From NCBI RefSeq assembly GCF_037975245.1, contig NC_092567.1:20747376-20811375 (forward strand): a stretch of DNA of 64,000 nt, written 5' to 3'. A program made the position numbers and the translations under genes. Below the pieces are notes generated by a model. The model did no database searches. It was given only the letters and a program-made list of their open reading frames with translations, and was not told the origin of the DNA. Shown here one piece after another: positions 24,580 through 36,459 of this stretch. The stretch is from Apostichopus japonicus. Its lineage: Eukaryota > Echinodermata > Holothuroidea > Aspidochirotida > Stichopodidae. Position 1 is the first letter of the stretch. Each line of letters opens with the position of its first letter.

Positions 24580-26130
24580 AGTGTTTTTAATTTAGCATAA
24601 GCCTATTAGCCTAATTATGATTCCTATCCCTAGGGAGACTTAACTATACCTCAACTTAAGTATATGATTGATGTTTTCTGAAAATGTGCTACAAAGTGCA
24701 CAACTTTTTAATTTATTCTCAACCAGATCTCAATTTTTTTTTTCTTCAAAGGGTGCAGCTGTAATCTCTCCAGCCGACGATGTCAGCTTGCATGTGGTAC
24801 AGTGTCTAGTGATGCAGGTCATTACGTGTTCCCCTTTAAGAGAAGTGATGCCTTATTGGTATGTATTTATTTGTTTATTACTTCTTATTGGTAAACTTTT
24901 TTTTCCAAACCGTTAATAATATTTGTAAAATTTCTCTTTATAGTCACGAAATAGTCACGAATCAATCAATCAATCATATAATATATATATGGTCAATACA
25001 TAAATGGTCAATATATATATTTATATATATATGTGTGTGTGTGTGTGTCATTCCTTAAACACATCAATCTGTCCTATATTATGCTAATACAAATATAAAT
25101 TCAACCTTCTAACCTTTTCCTTCATAATTTTGACCATATGTTGTTTGCTCCAACTTTTACATCATTTCAGATTTCCTTTCAAAGGAAATTTGGACCTTTT
25201 TACCACGTCATAATCTTATTAAAATACTAAGTCGAATTAATTTAACCGGTGAAATTTTCATTTTAAATAAGCATCAACATTTTGTTTTGCATGCGGATTG
25301 ATATACTGCCCTATACTGTACGAATGGTATACTGTGATATGTTGGGAGGTTATAGACGACGAATTTCAGTATCGATATGGATTCTTGATAAGTAGGTCTA
25401 CAGGTCAATTAGCTATCGCCGAAGGACAGGAAAAGCCATACATATATATCATTACTAATATAATTTCAATATTGATTCAAACTGAACATAATACACAAAA
25501 AATAAAGAAAGCATACAAATAAAAAAAAAGTTGTGTGTGTATATATAGGGATGGACTTGAAAATAACGGTAAACAGTACATTTTTTTCACCATTTTATAA
25601 AATTGCTCTAAAATTCTTTTATACTTCTTCCAAAATGCCAAACGTTTACTGCAAAAAGTATATACTTGTTGTGAAGGATGTCACGTGATGACATTAACAA
25701 CGGGAAATTGACAAAATGGGGAAAAAATAGGTTTGGGTTTCTTTGACCACTAATATCACTTTGTTCTTCAACCATTTACGGTTAAATGCAGTTTTCTTGG
25801 AAAATATATATATCCTCGATTTGGTTATGAAGTGTAAGTAAAAACCTTCTTTTCTTTTTTCAATACAGAAATATAAAACTTATCATTTTCATAACTGGAA
25901 GTTACCAAATAGTATTAAGGACTGTTTCTGTAACTGACTGTGAACATGTATAAACAATGAACGTTGGATAAATGTGGTATACACACATAATTATTAGTAA
26001 TTCACCATGTTAACTATATGATACTGCAATGCTCGTACACAATGATTTCCATATAACACAAATGAAATTCACATTTCAAACGAACTTTGAATGCTTCATT
26101 CTATATCGTCCCTCCAAATTCTCTCGGATT
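24580..26130. other. Non-coding with minor TA/TG repeats
   Basis: Holds small (TA)n and (TG)n runs at 24978-25048 and otherwise AT-rich sequence. No gene signal. Confidence 0.5.
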
Positions 26131-26135
26131 AATAT

Positions 26136-27500
<1,365 letters not shown>

Positions 27501-27502
27501 CT

Positions 27503-27871
27503 TTAAAGGGTGTGAAGATTCGCGCAAAAAGAAACGACTAACGCCGGTAATCTGACCTAGTTTCGAATGAGGTGTAACAGAAGTGTTAGACACTACCATG
27601 GATCCCAGAAAATACACACACAGCTTGCTACCGTTGGTAATTAGACACTAGTGTACAGTCGATACATACAGCTAGGGTCAATACCCACAGCACAGTGTAT
27701 TAACAATACAGCGATGGACATCTCAGGTTCTAGCTAAAGATAACAAGGTATCACGTTTCATCACTGTCTGTGTTTTGTAGCGACACGAACGAAACGTCAC
27801 TTGCAAGCAACAGAAAGTTAACTTTTTCAGATGGCCGCACGCGGTTTGGGGCGAGTCTTCAATTCCTTTAA
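27503..27871. mobile_element. TTAA-flanked MITE, copy 1
   Basis: An approximately 369 bp element bounded by TTAA. The termini are inverted (AGGGTGTGAAGATTCGCG at the left, CGAGTCTTCAATTCCT at the right). The whole length is collinear with 43095-43461. TTAA targets suggest the piggyBac group, though TTAA might be part of the inverted repeat. No coding capacity. Confidence 0.85.
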
Positions 27872-28910
27872 ATGTTAGCAGTATTGTTCACCATTCCAAC
27901 AACATGCTATAGAAAGTTACTAAAAAGTTAGACTTTTAACAGGCGTTTTATCCTGAAGTTATAGTATCCAGTCTAATAACACACTAATACATTGTATTCA
28001 CCAGGGGGTAAAAAGAGAGAACACCCCCCCCCCTTTAAAAAGAAAAGAAAAGGAAACAAGAAATACTGATGACCTTTGAAGAAACCGCTCGAATATGTTA
28101 TCTTTTGTGGCCTGCAGGGGATGAAAAGACACAGAAAAGAAGAAATCAAAGCAATAACTTAAAATAAAATAAAATCACATAGAAATAAAGAATTTTGATA
28201 TTTTAAAGTTCATAGTTTGTGTACTATATTGTTCAATTACAATCCGTGTTCTCAAGCCAAACTAATAAAAAATAAAAGAAAATATGAAAAACTGCACAGA
28301 AAAATGTCTAAATCAGTAGATGCGTGTTTGTAATAACCTTTTTATATCCCCAGAAGGATTTACATGTTCAAAGATGTTTATCTCACTTTATGGCTGCGGG
28401 AGTCAAATTTCCTTGTAATAAAAAGTATTTAACATTTTTTATCATCTTTTGATTTCTGCTCTCGGTTAATCACTTTCTTACAAATATAAATAATGAAAGG
28501 CATCACTTTGCAGACACCCAAAATAAAAAATAAAAAGAGCATTGAAATCGATTAGATCAATAGCTCAAACTGATAGAAACGAATGTCTAATGTCTTAGAG
28601 ATAAAAGCAACAAATTATTCTGTAAACAATAAATCATTTCTTCTTCAATCTTCTTACGTAAGACTGTCGTCATCACGAAGTCATTATCTGACTTATAAAT
28701 ATGCAAATTGATACCACAATCTACGTCATCAGAACACATTTACATTAATTTATCTCTATTTTATTGCTAACATTGGGAGGATGAGATATTGTTGTTCCAT
28801 TATACAAGCCATTTATAGCTTTGTCATTTGCCACAGCAACACTTGTCATGGTAAATTGGTAATTTTCATGAGTATAGTTATACTCTCGGGGGTTATCCAT
28901 GGGGGGAAGG
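27872..28910. other. Non-coding, no clear feature
   Basis: AT-rich sequence with a C-run near 28024-28033. No gene. Confidence 0.5.
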
Positions 28911-28914
28911 GGTG

Positions 28915-29217
28915 CAGGTGCGTAGCGAGTAATTTGCCAAGGAAGGGGCGAAACTGTAGGCAAACTTTCAGAGCCGTAGATACGGCATTGCATACTATCT
29001 AACCGTAGCGCCACCATGAGTTGGCGCGACGCGTACAAGAAAAGTTTGGCTGAAAATGCGTCCCAGATCGCTGGAAATGGCACTTCCCAGGCCTTGTAAG
29101 TTGCATCTATAGCATTTTCTCTTTGAAATGACTAGTGATATCATAAAAACATTCAAAAAAATATGCTAAAGAGGGGGGCGGCTGCCCCTTTGCCCGCCCC
29201 CCTTGGCTACGCGCCTG
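28915..29217 (+). mobile_element. hAT-like MITE family 1, copy 2
   Basis: A 303 bp element collinear with 16736-17044 from CAGGTGCGTAGC to GGCTACGCGCCTG. Shared internal words include TAGCGCCACCAT, GCGTACAAGAA, GGCACTTCCCAGG and GATATCATAAAAAC. The target duplication is unclear; GGGGTG flanks both sides if the last G is shared. There is a G/C-rich block before the right end. Confidence 0.8.
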
Positions 29218-29219
29218 GG

Positions 29220-29780
29220 GTGTTACCCAAGGGTGAAGAGAAGTCCATGGCTGAGAGAGGGGGTCAAAACGTGTCCTTGTGTGTCATTGTGTACGTGTGT
29301 GCCTGTGTGCCCAATTTTTTGTCAAAAACAGCTCCTTATCGGCTGGGCCGATTTTCTTTCTAATTGGTGAGAAGGTATAACCCTGTGTCTTACAGACCCC
29401 CCCCGGAACCAATGGCCAGAGGTCAGTCAAATTTGTTTTAACAACAAGGGGAATTCTTGAATTGACATAGAACCTTCACTTGTATACTTTCCTCAGATTG
29501 CCAGATTGCTTAGCTAATGATAAATTTCTTCATTTGAAATCAAGTTTTTGCTGGCGATGAGATATGCAACTCCGTTTGAAATTCTCGTCTGATATGCAGA
29601 GAAAGCAAGGTCATGTGTTTAAAAAATAACTTCCAAGTTTTTGATTTTCCATATTATCATTGTGACGTCATGATTTTAGTGCCCTCATAAAAAAATTCTA
29701 CGAAACATTCTTTACATATGACTAATTGAGACATGATGTCATTTTGCCACAGAAAGTCGAGACGTGATCTCTCTCTCAAT
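29220..29780. other. Non-coding, no clear feature
   Basis: AT-rich sequence with a C-run at 29397-29404 and a TGACGTCA palindrome at 29663-29670. Confidence 0.5.
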
Positions 29781-29784
29781 CTCT

Positions 29785-29980
<196 letters not shown>

Positions 29981-29984
29981 ATGT

Positions 29985-30715
29985 AATGTGTTTGTTTGTT
30001 TTAAATTTTTACATATAGATTTTGGTCAGGCTTTGATACTATATAAGATACCAAAATGACATTACAATCTAGTTTATGAGGCTGACTTTAAAATTTCATT
30101 TAACCCCCCCCCCCCACCCCCCTCCAAAAATATGAAGCAAAATGTCGAAACTTTTGAAGCAGTATATAGGAGGAGGTTGCAAATTACCATATCAATTATT
30201 CCTTTTTTTTTAAGGTGAGATATTTCTGCTCACATTGTTAAAAAATTGAGAGAAATTTCCGGCTTTAACACTTATATAAGGTCAGAGAACATAGTGATCG
30301 TATGCACAAACACCAAAAATGCATTTCAGGATATGGGCTTTACAACTCCATGCAGAAGAAATCATCTTTGAAGAAATTAACATTTCTAAAACTTGTTCCA
30401 AATACCATCTTTCTTAAACTTCAATTGATCAATTATAGCAAAAAAACATAACGTATATGCAAACCCACGAGAATTCCTTTCCATACACATTATATATGAA
30501 ATATGTTTATAAACAAAATAGAAATGTTAATTTTAAGCACCTTCATTAAGTTGATTTTGATCTTCTTCTTTTTATTCTCTTCAATTAAGAGAAACTAATA
30601 ACAATGCAATTAATTAGCTTTGTTTTTTTTCAAATAATGATGTAATTTTACTTGACTATAACTAGCATGCAAAAGAGTTCCGGCTGACGAACGTTTGGAA
30701 AATTAATGACATCAT
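29985..30715. other. Non-coding, no clear feature
   Basis: AT-rich sequence with a C-rich run at 30104-30122. Confidence 0.5.
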
Positions 30716-30726
30716 TAAATAACCAC

Positions 30727-31565
30727 CATGGGCGGCGATCCTGGGGGGGAAGGGGGGATATATCCCCCCATGAAAATGGGTGGAGGGGATGTAATACACT
30801 ATATCCCCCCCACCAAATGCCAGGGATAAGATTTTTTTCATGCCTACATTTATGCATTATCGTGAATGTACGGCTCTTTTTTAGCTTCATTTCTCGCCTA
30901 CCATAAACGCAGTGCGATCTTTTCAAATAAACCGTCTTTATAAAGCAAGAATAGTTGACTGTAGGCTTCATTGGCCCTATAGTAACAAAATGTATTATTG
31001 CGCCCACGGTATTGATATAGTACATATATGCACCCTCATAGTATTCATATAGGCCCTATAGTAGGCCTACACACGTACATGTTCCCTCGAACAGCTGAGA
31101 ATCTCATGTTACCAGGGTAATGCTTAGTACACGTTTCACCTGGATGCCCTAGCAATCGGTACCTAGGAATGTAACTATGTGTAATTGTGTATTGCATGTG
31201 TATAGGCCTATAATAGCCTGCATGAGGCTATTTTCTTCATCGAATAATATAAAAGAGCTATCGAACATTCTAACGTAGCGCCTGAAACAAGATTGAGGTG
31301 GGCAATTTTCCCAAAATAACACCCGAAATTTAAAAAAAAAAGTATTTTGGATCCTGAATATGAGATATTTCGGACATGATATCCCTATTTTAAAGTTGGG
31401 TATATGCCGCTTGGAAACCTCGGGAAGTGCCGTTTCTGGCCATCTAGAGAGTTTGTAAATCCCCAAATTTTCTTGTACGCTTCGCGCCAACTCATGGTGG
31501 CGCTACGCTTAGATAGTCAACAAGGTCATATCCCCCCCACTCGGAAATACGGATCGCCGCCCATG
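30727..31565. mobile_element. hAT-like element, 839 bp, perfect 8 bp TSD
   Basis: A perfect 15 bp terminal inverted repeat (CATGGGCGGCGATCC at the left; its complement at the right, 31551-31565) is flanked by an identical 8 bp target duplication ATAACCAC (30719-30726 and 31566-31573). No transposase frame survives, so it is non-autonomous. Minus-strand sequence at about 31410-31515 matches the interior of MITE family 1 (TAGCGCCACCATGAG, GCGTACAAGAA, GGCACTTCCC), showing shared or captured sequence. C/G-rich blocks sit just inside both ends. Confidence 0.9.
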
Positions 31566-31590
31566 ATAACCACCACTAATAATAATTAGC

Positions 31591-31876
31591 AGCAGTTATT
31601 TTTACGAGCCTTAAGCGACCACCTATGTGGAAGAAGCCCGAGGGGCTTATGGATTACAACTCACACGTCGGGTGGCTTCCAATTCAACATTTTAACTCAA
31701 ATTTGGAATCTTTTCCATTTTTGAAAGTTATTTCAGATGGGAAAACCGTAGATTTCTCTTGGATGAAAAACCCACCTTTAATGACTCGGCCGGGAATCGA
31801 ACCCGGAACCTCCCGATTGCTGAGCCTTATTGCTTCAAATGCCACCGCCTTTATCCACTCGGCCACAGTACCGGTT
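31591..31876 (-). repeat. SINE family B, copy 2
   Basis: Minus-strand copy with head GGCCGAGTGGATAAAGGCG (A-box), TTTGAAGCAATAAGGCT and CCGGGTTCGATTCCCGGCC (B-box), then the shared tail TTTTCCCATCTGAAATAACTT ending near AAAAATAACTGCTGC. The head is closer to a real Ser/Leu tRNA than copy 1. It starts about 18 bases beyond the target duplication of the 839 bp element. Confidence 0.85.
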
Positions 31877-32214
31877 AACATGATTGATCTGTATATGTGA
31901 GCGAGATTATTGTGATCAACAACTTCTCTTACAAGCTAAGCGTACTATTTTTTTTCCCATTGTGGAATTTAATTGAAATGGTGATTTTCAACTAATACTG
32001 TGACAAACATGTTTTTTTTCTCTCCTTAAGATAACTGTTAGATCATCTGTGATAGGAATATCTTGTTACAAAAGGTGTTCTCAAATCCCGTCTCTCTCGA
32101 AAAATAAAAAATTAATGTTAAAAAAAAATTGTTTAATTTACCAAAATATTTGTTTTTTTTTTTACAATTGTATCATTATTTTCTTCTTTTTCTTCTTTTC
32201 TTGGTGTGACACAG

Positions 32215-32367
32215 ACCAGACTCGCGGAAGTCGACCCCGATGACTTATCTGGTACCCCGATGTTGTATGAAACCGAACCACGCTCTGCCTTTAGTAACTA
32301 CGAGAATACAGATTTGCTGAAATATTACTCATGGCTTCTCGCGGAACTTTACGACGAGTCACGATGA
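32215..32367 (+). CDS. Candidate terminal coding exon, unknown protein
   Basis: After a long pyrimidine tract (32145-32205) and GTGTGACACAG, an acceptor at 32213/32214 opens a frame of 50 codons ending in TGA at 32365-32367. The block is visibly less AT-rich than its flanks. The predicted tail is acidic and tyrosine-rich: DPDDLSG, a middle NYENTDLLKYYSW, and a C-terminus LLAELYDESR likely to form an amphipathic helix. There is no cysteine and no dibasic or amidation site. I do not recognise the protein. The upstream exons were not found, and no AATAAA lies close downstream. One of the other plus frames is also open for ~34 codons, so chance is not excluded. Confidence 0.4.
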   Translation, partial: TRLAEVDPDDLSGTPMLYETEPRSAFSNYENTDLLKYYSWLLAELYDESR

Positions 32368-32490
32368 CTCGAAATAATTATGACCGATTTTTTGTAATCA
32401 AAAATTGCGTTGACCAATTATGGAAAGAAGGACAATTTGCAACAGGGTAAAAATCAAAGATGTTCAAGTGATCTAACATCGAATGAGAAC

Positions 32491-33069
32491 GGGATCAAAC
32501 CAAGCCTGCTGAATTACTAAATGCGATCAACATCTCGTTGACGGGATCAAACCAAGCCTGCTGAATTACTAGATGCGATCAACATCTCGTTGACGGGATC
32601 AAACCAAGCCTGCTGAATTATTAGATGCGATCAACATCACGTTGACGGGATCAAACCAAGCCTGCTGAATTACTAGATGCGATCAACATCTCATTGACAT
32701 GATCAAACCAAGCCTGCTGAATTACTATAGATGCGATCAACATCTCGTTGACGGGATCCAACCAAGCCTGCTGAATTACTATAGATGCGATCAACATCTC
32801 GTTGACGGGATCAAACCAAGCCTGCTGAATTACTAGATGTGATAAACATCTCTTTGACGGGATGAAGAAAAAACCCTATGAATTACTAGATATGATATAT
32901 ATCTCTCTGATGGGATCAAATCATTTGTTTTGAATCACCAGATACGAGATATCTCTTTGACGGGATCATATGACACTTTCTTAATTAATAGATATGATAT
33001 ATATCTCGTTGATGGGATCAAATCAAGTCTTTTGAATCAACATATGATTATGATATATCTCATTCTTGT
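32491..33069. repeat. 50-56 bp minisatellite, ~11 units, hairpin-containing
   Basis: Units start GGGATCAAACCAAGCC at 32491, 32543, 32595, 32647, 32699, 32753, 32807, 32859, 32912, 32962 and 33014. The first seven are nearly identical (52 bp, or 54 bp where TA is inserted); the later four diverge strongly. Each unit has an inverted pair: AGATG...CATCT in the early units, AGATGT...ACATCT in unit 7, AGATAT...ATATCT in unit 10 and AGATAC...ATATCT in unit 9. Remnants continue to about 33200. Confidence 0.95.
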
Positions 33070-33240
33070 GGGATGAAGTCTACAGCCTATATTGGAAAGT
33101 TAGTGACTTCTCAAGTGGTGGATCACACATAGATCTTTTTAGGTCCAGATATGTGATCACTTGTTTTACGAAATCATTATTACATCTTTCCTATCTCGAT
33201 AACGGGATACCAAAATCGATAATTGGTAGACATCAGGTCA

Positions 33241-33318
33241 CATCCGGGTCTGCGAAGGATTTCAATCCTGGTCTCTGAAACATAATCGGACCACAAGTTG
33301 CACTAAGCGAGTAAAGGG
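33241..33318 (-). repeat. tRNA-like SINE head, degenerate
   Basis: Minus strand reads TCGCTTAGTGCAACTTG (A-box-like) and ACCAGGATTGAAATCCTTCG (B-box-like) at tRNA spacing. Arms pair poorly; probably an old SINE. Confidence 0.4.
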
Positions 33319-33324
33319 AAGCCA

Positions 33325-36080
33325 TTAATGCATTATGCTTGAGCCCTCTACAGACCTATACACTTCATATTGTCCAATATAGGTATAGTACTAGATTTTG
33401 GCTCTGTCGGACCATTTTAGTTAAACAAATTTTATTTTTCTTTGGCCCACGTAGAAAATTAATTTAGAGCCCTTATTATAGTAAATGCCTTTTAATAGGT
33501 TCTGCCTACTTATGACGACATACGTAATGGGAGATCTAAATAACGTTCCAGCCAATAACGGGCTTTTGGTGCGGATTCAAGACCATATTACTGAGGCACA
33601 CCTTTGGTTGTGTTATACTTTGGCGATTATGCACATAAAATGCAAACTGTATTTAAGAAAGAAAGGTCCGAAAGCGTTAAATCTAATTGAGTTTGTTATG
33701 GTTAGATTAACGAGCAACGCCAGGGATATAACGAATAGTTTTGATGTTTTAGTTATTTACAAAATTGTACGGTAGACTTCTTCATAACATTGTCAACCCA
33801 AAAATTTTTACCAATTAAAGAGAATAATTTTCAGAACGGGAAATGGGCAGAAAATGTTATTTTTATTCTCTTCATTAACATTTCATATCATCTTTATAGT
33901 TTTGGCGTTAAATACAACTAGTTGACATTTGACCATTTACGCAAATGCGCATGACCACTACCATGTACATTTATATAATGAATGCAGATGAGGAGTGGTT
34001 TGCTATCATCATCCCGAATCTGGTCTCCAGATTAATAAATTCCGTTCTTTTAAACCCAAATTCAATAAAAACAAATTGTTAGAAAGAAAAGAAAACAAAT
34101 GTTTTGTTTTCGATTGGAGGTAATCAATTAATAACCTCTCAAAATTTAGCTTGCTAAACAATGCTGCAGCTGTAGCAATTAAGATCTCGTTCCACAATTC
34201 ATTTTTCCATTGACTTACTTATTTCGTCAGATTTCATGGGTCGCTAGAGCAGCACATGGATAAAAGTTATAGTGTCAAAACCACTATCTGATATAAAGTT
34301 GACTGCTCTAGCAATATGATACTTGCACCGATTTACCCACTATGACCGGAGCAGGATGAAAAGGTCCGCATATAGTCCCCCGCCCCCCCCCCCCAGCAAC
34401 CCATATGTCAACTCTCAACGAGGACTCTTCCTTTGCCCACCAAAAGTATTCTTTATCCCCAGAATCTCATATAATGTAACTTTTGAAACTCTGCCTTTTG
34501 TATAAGGATCAATGAGTTTCGTCTTTCTTGTTCATCGAAGTCAATTTATAGGTGTCCCTTTATATACTTTTACTAAGTTGAATATAATTAGGCCTTTCAT
34601 CAAAGTTATAAACTACATATAACTGTCGCCTGTTTTCTTATCGTCGCCATACGATTATAAATACTCATGTTGTTTGTTTTTTTGCTCATATAAAAGCAAG
34701 AACAAATGAGATAATAATTAAACAATCATGATCGGTCTTTGTGATAGAGATAACTGTCATGAATAACATCCCTAAGCATCCAAGAAATATCATATTCCAT
34801 TTGAGAGATATCGCAGATTTCATTTTCCGTCACACACAAATTCGGAGTCTTGAGCAAGTCTAAATAAGAGACCAACCAAGCCACATATTTTGGCTTCGAT
34901 TATTTATGATTGCATATTTTCTGTAATGCAGATGGGTTCCGCAAGTGTACTGAAAATATTGAAGCTCTATAAATATGAAACGTATATATGATCGAATCGG
35001 TTTCCATGTCAACGCTGTGAATATTCCATCCTTGAATATATGAAAATTAAAAAACAAGGATAAAATAAAAATTTTAAGCTCCTGTAAGTGACGTAAGTAT
35101 TACATCACATGTTTAAAAACTCATAGCTGCCCGACAAGACTTTTAAACTACGATAACTCCCAAACGGAGCAATATTTTGTAAGCTTTTTGGAGCGGGTGG
35201 GGGAGGGTGATGGGGAAGATTTTATTTAAAATTTCTCTATGATATCAACTGAAGATAATAGTTGGGCTTTTGTCTCCTTATAACGAAATGTATTTCTATT
35301 TTCTGTCAACTTTGGAGGTTTTCTGGTGACTGTCACGTCACAGATTTGGATGAAGAGAAACTTTCAAAAGAGCTATATATGGCTGCAAAAAAATTGTAGA
35401 ATAATATTTTTCGTGGACAGTTTTCAAGGCATTTTTTTTAGGCATTGAGATATTCAGTAGGCTAGGTAGAGGCATGATGAATGAAAAAAAGCTAGAATCG
35501 ATGGACAATCGGTTTTATTCAAAAAAGATTCAGGTTTGCTCGGGAGTAATGAAAGGAAAACGCAAAACCAAATACACGTTCTCTGTACTACGTAAATGTT
35601 TGTAAGTTATGCTTCTTTTCCCTGCCAATTTTGATAATAAAAATGGTTCTACCAATTTCTTTCTTCTCAATGTTTTCTTTATTTTGGGTTAGACTAAACT
35701 TGAACTTGACTATGTGTACTCTCTTATGTCCGAGTAGGACATATACAGAAATGATATAATAATACAAAATAAAAAATGTGTTCTCTCCACCTCAAAGTTC
35801 TGTTGAAGAGAATATAATGTTCCATTGCACTTTTATTTTTTAAAACCCAATCGCAACACCTTTTTCCCTAATTCGAGATATGATCGGTTGAAATGCAACC
35901 CTCTCTTACTCCATGCAAAGAGTGAATCACAGTTGGCGGTTTGAGGTTTCTTCCAGGCAATTTGCTTCAGAGGTTGTGTTAACTTTTTTTAAACTTTGAA
36001 GCTTAAAAGTTTTTGAAAGATTTCGTATATATCTGCCAGTAGCCAGATGCATTGATAAGATAGTTACAAACATCACACAA
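33325..36080. other. Non-coding, one unexplained ORF
   Basis: AT-rich sequence with a C-run at 34378-34394. A 96-codon frame at 33485-33775 (+) is free of simple repeats but has no recognisable motif, start context or splice signal, so I do not call it a gene. Confidence 0.45.
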
Positions 36081-36088
36081 GACAGCCA

Positions 36089-36457
36089 ATACTCATAGCT
36101 AGTACAGTATCTATACTGTTCATGTTCACAACCGTGCATCAGTAACTACTGCGCTGTGTTCGTAACACGGTAACATGTGTTACAGGTGGCACAGTAATTA
36201 CTGCAAGTTTGTTCTTACTGCAAATTTAAAAATTTAAAATAAATTTTTTAAATTTTAAATTTTTAAAATTTTTAAACATTTTTTTTTTAAATTACTGCAA
36301 ATTTTCACCTGTCGGACTTGTAGTTCAACGTGTAACAGCTTTCCAGTAATTTCTGTGCCAAGTGTAACAAATGTTACCATGTTGCGAACACAGCGCAGTA
36401 GTTACTGATCCACGGTTGTGGAACATGAACAGTAGTTACTGTGTGAGCTATGAGTAT
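36089..36457. mobile_element. Foldback element with nested palindromes
   Basis: Inverted arms of about 115-125 bases (36089-36205 and 36330-36457) pair through GTTCATGTTCACAACCGTG, CAGTAACTACTGCGCTGTGTTCG, GGTAACATGTGTTACA and GGCACAGTAATTACTG, around a very AT-rich loop. Within the arms the palindromic word CAGTARYTACTG (or a close variant) occurs five times. No coding capacity. It may be a foldback transposon or a MITE with long inverted repeats; no target duplication was identified. Confidence 0.85.
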
Positions 36458-36459
36458 CG

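Noticed and set aside
33485-33775. 96-codon plus frame without simple repeats
   Set aside because: No motif, weak start context, no splice signals; length is compatible with chance on this scale.
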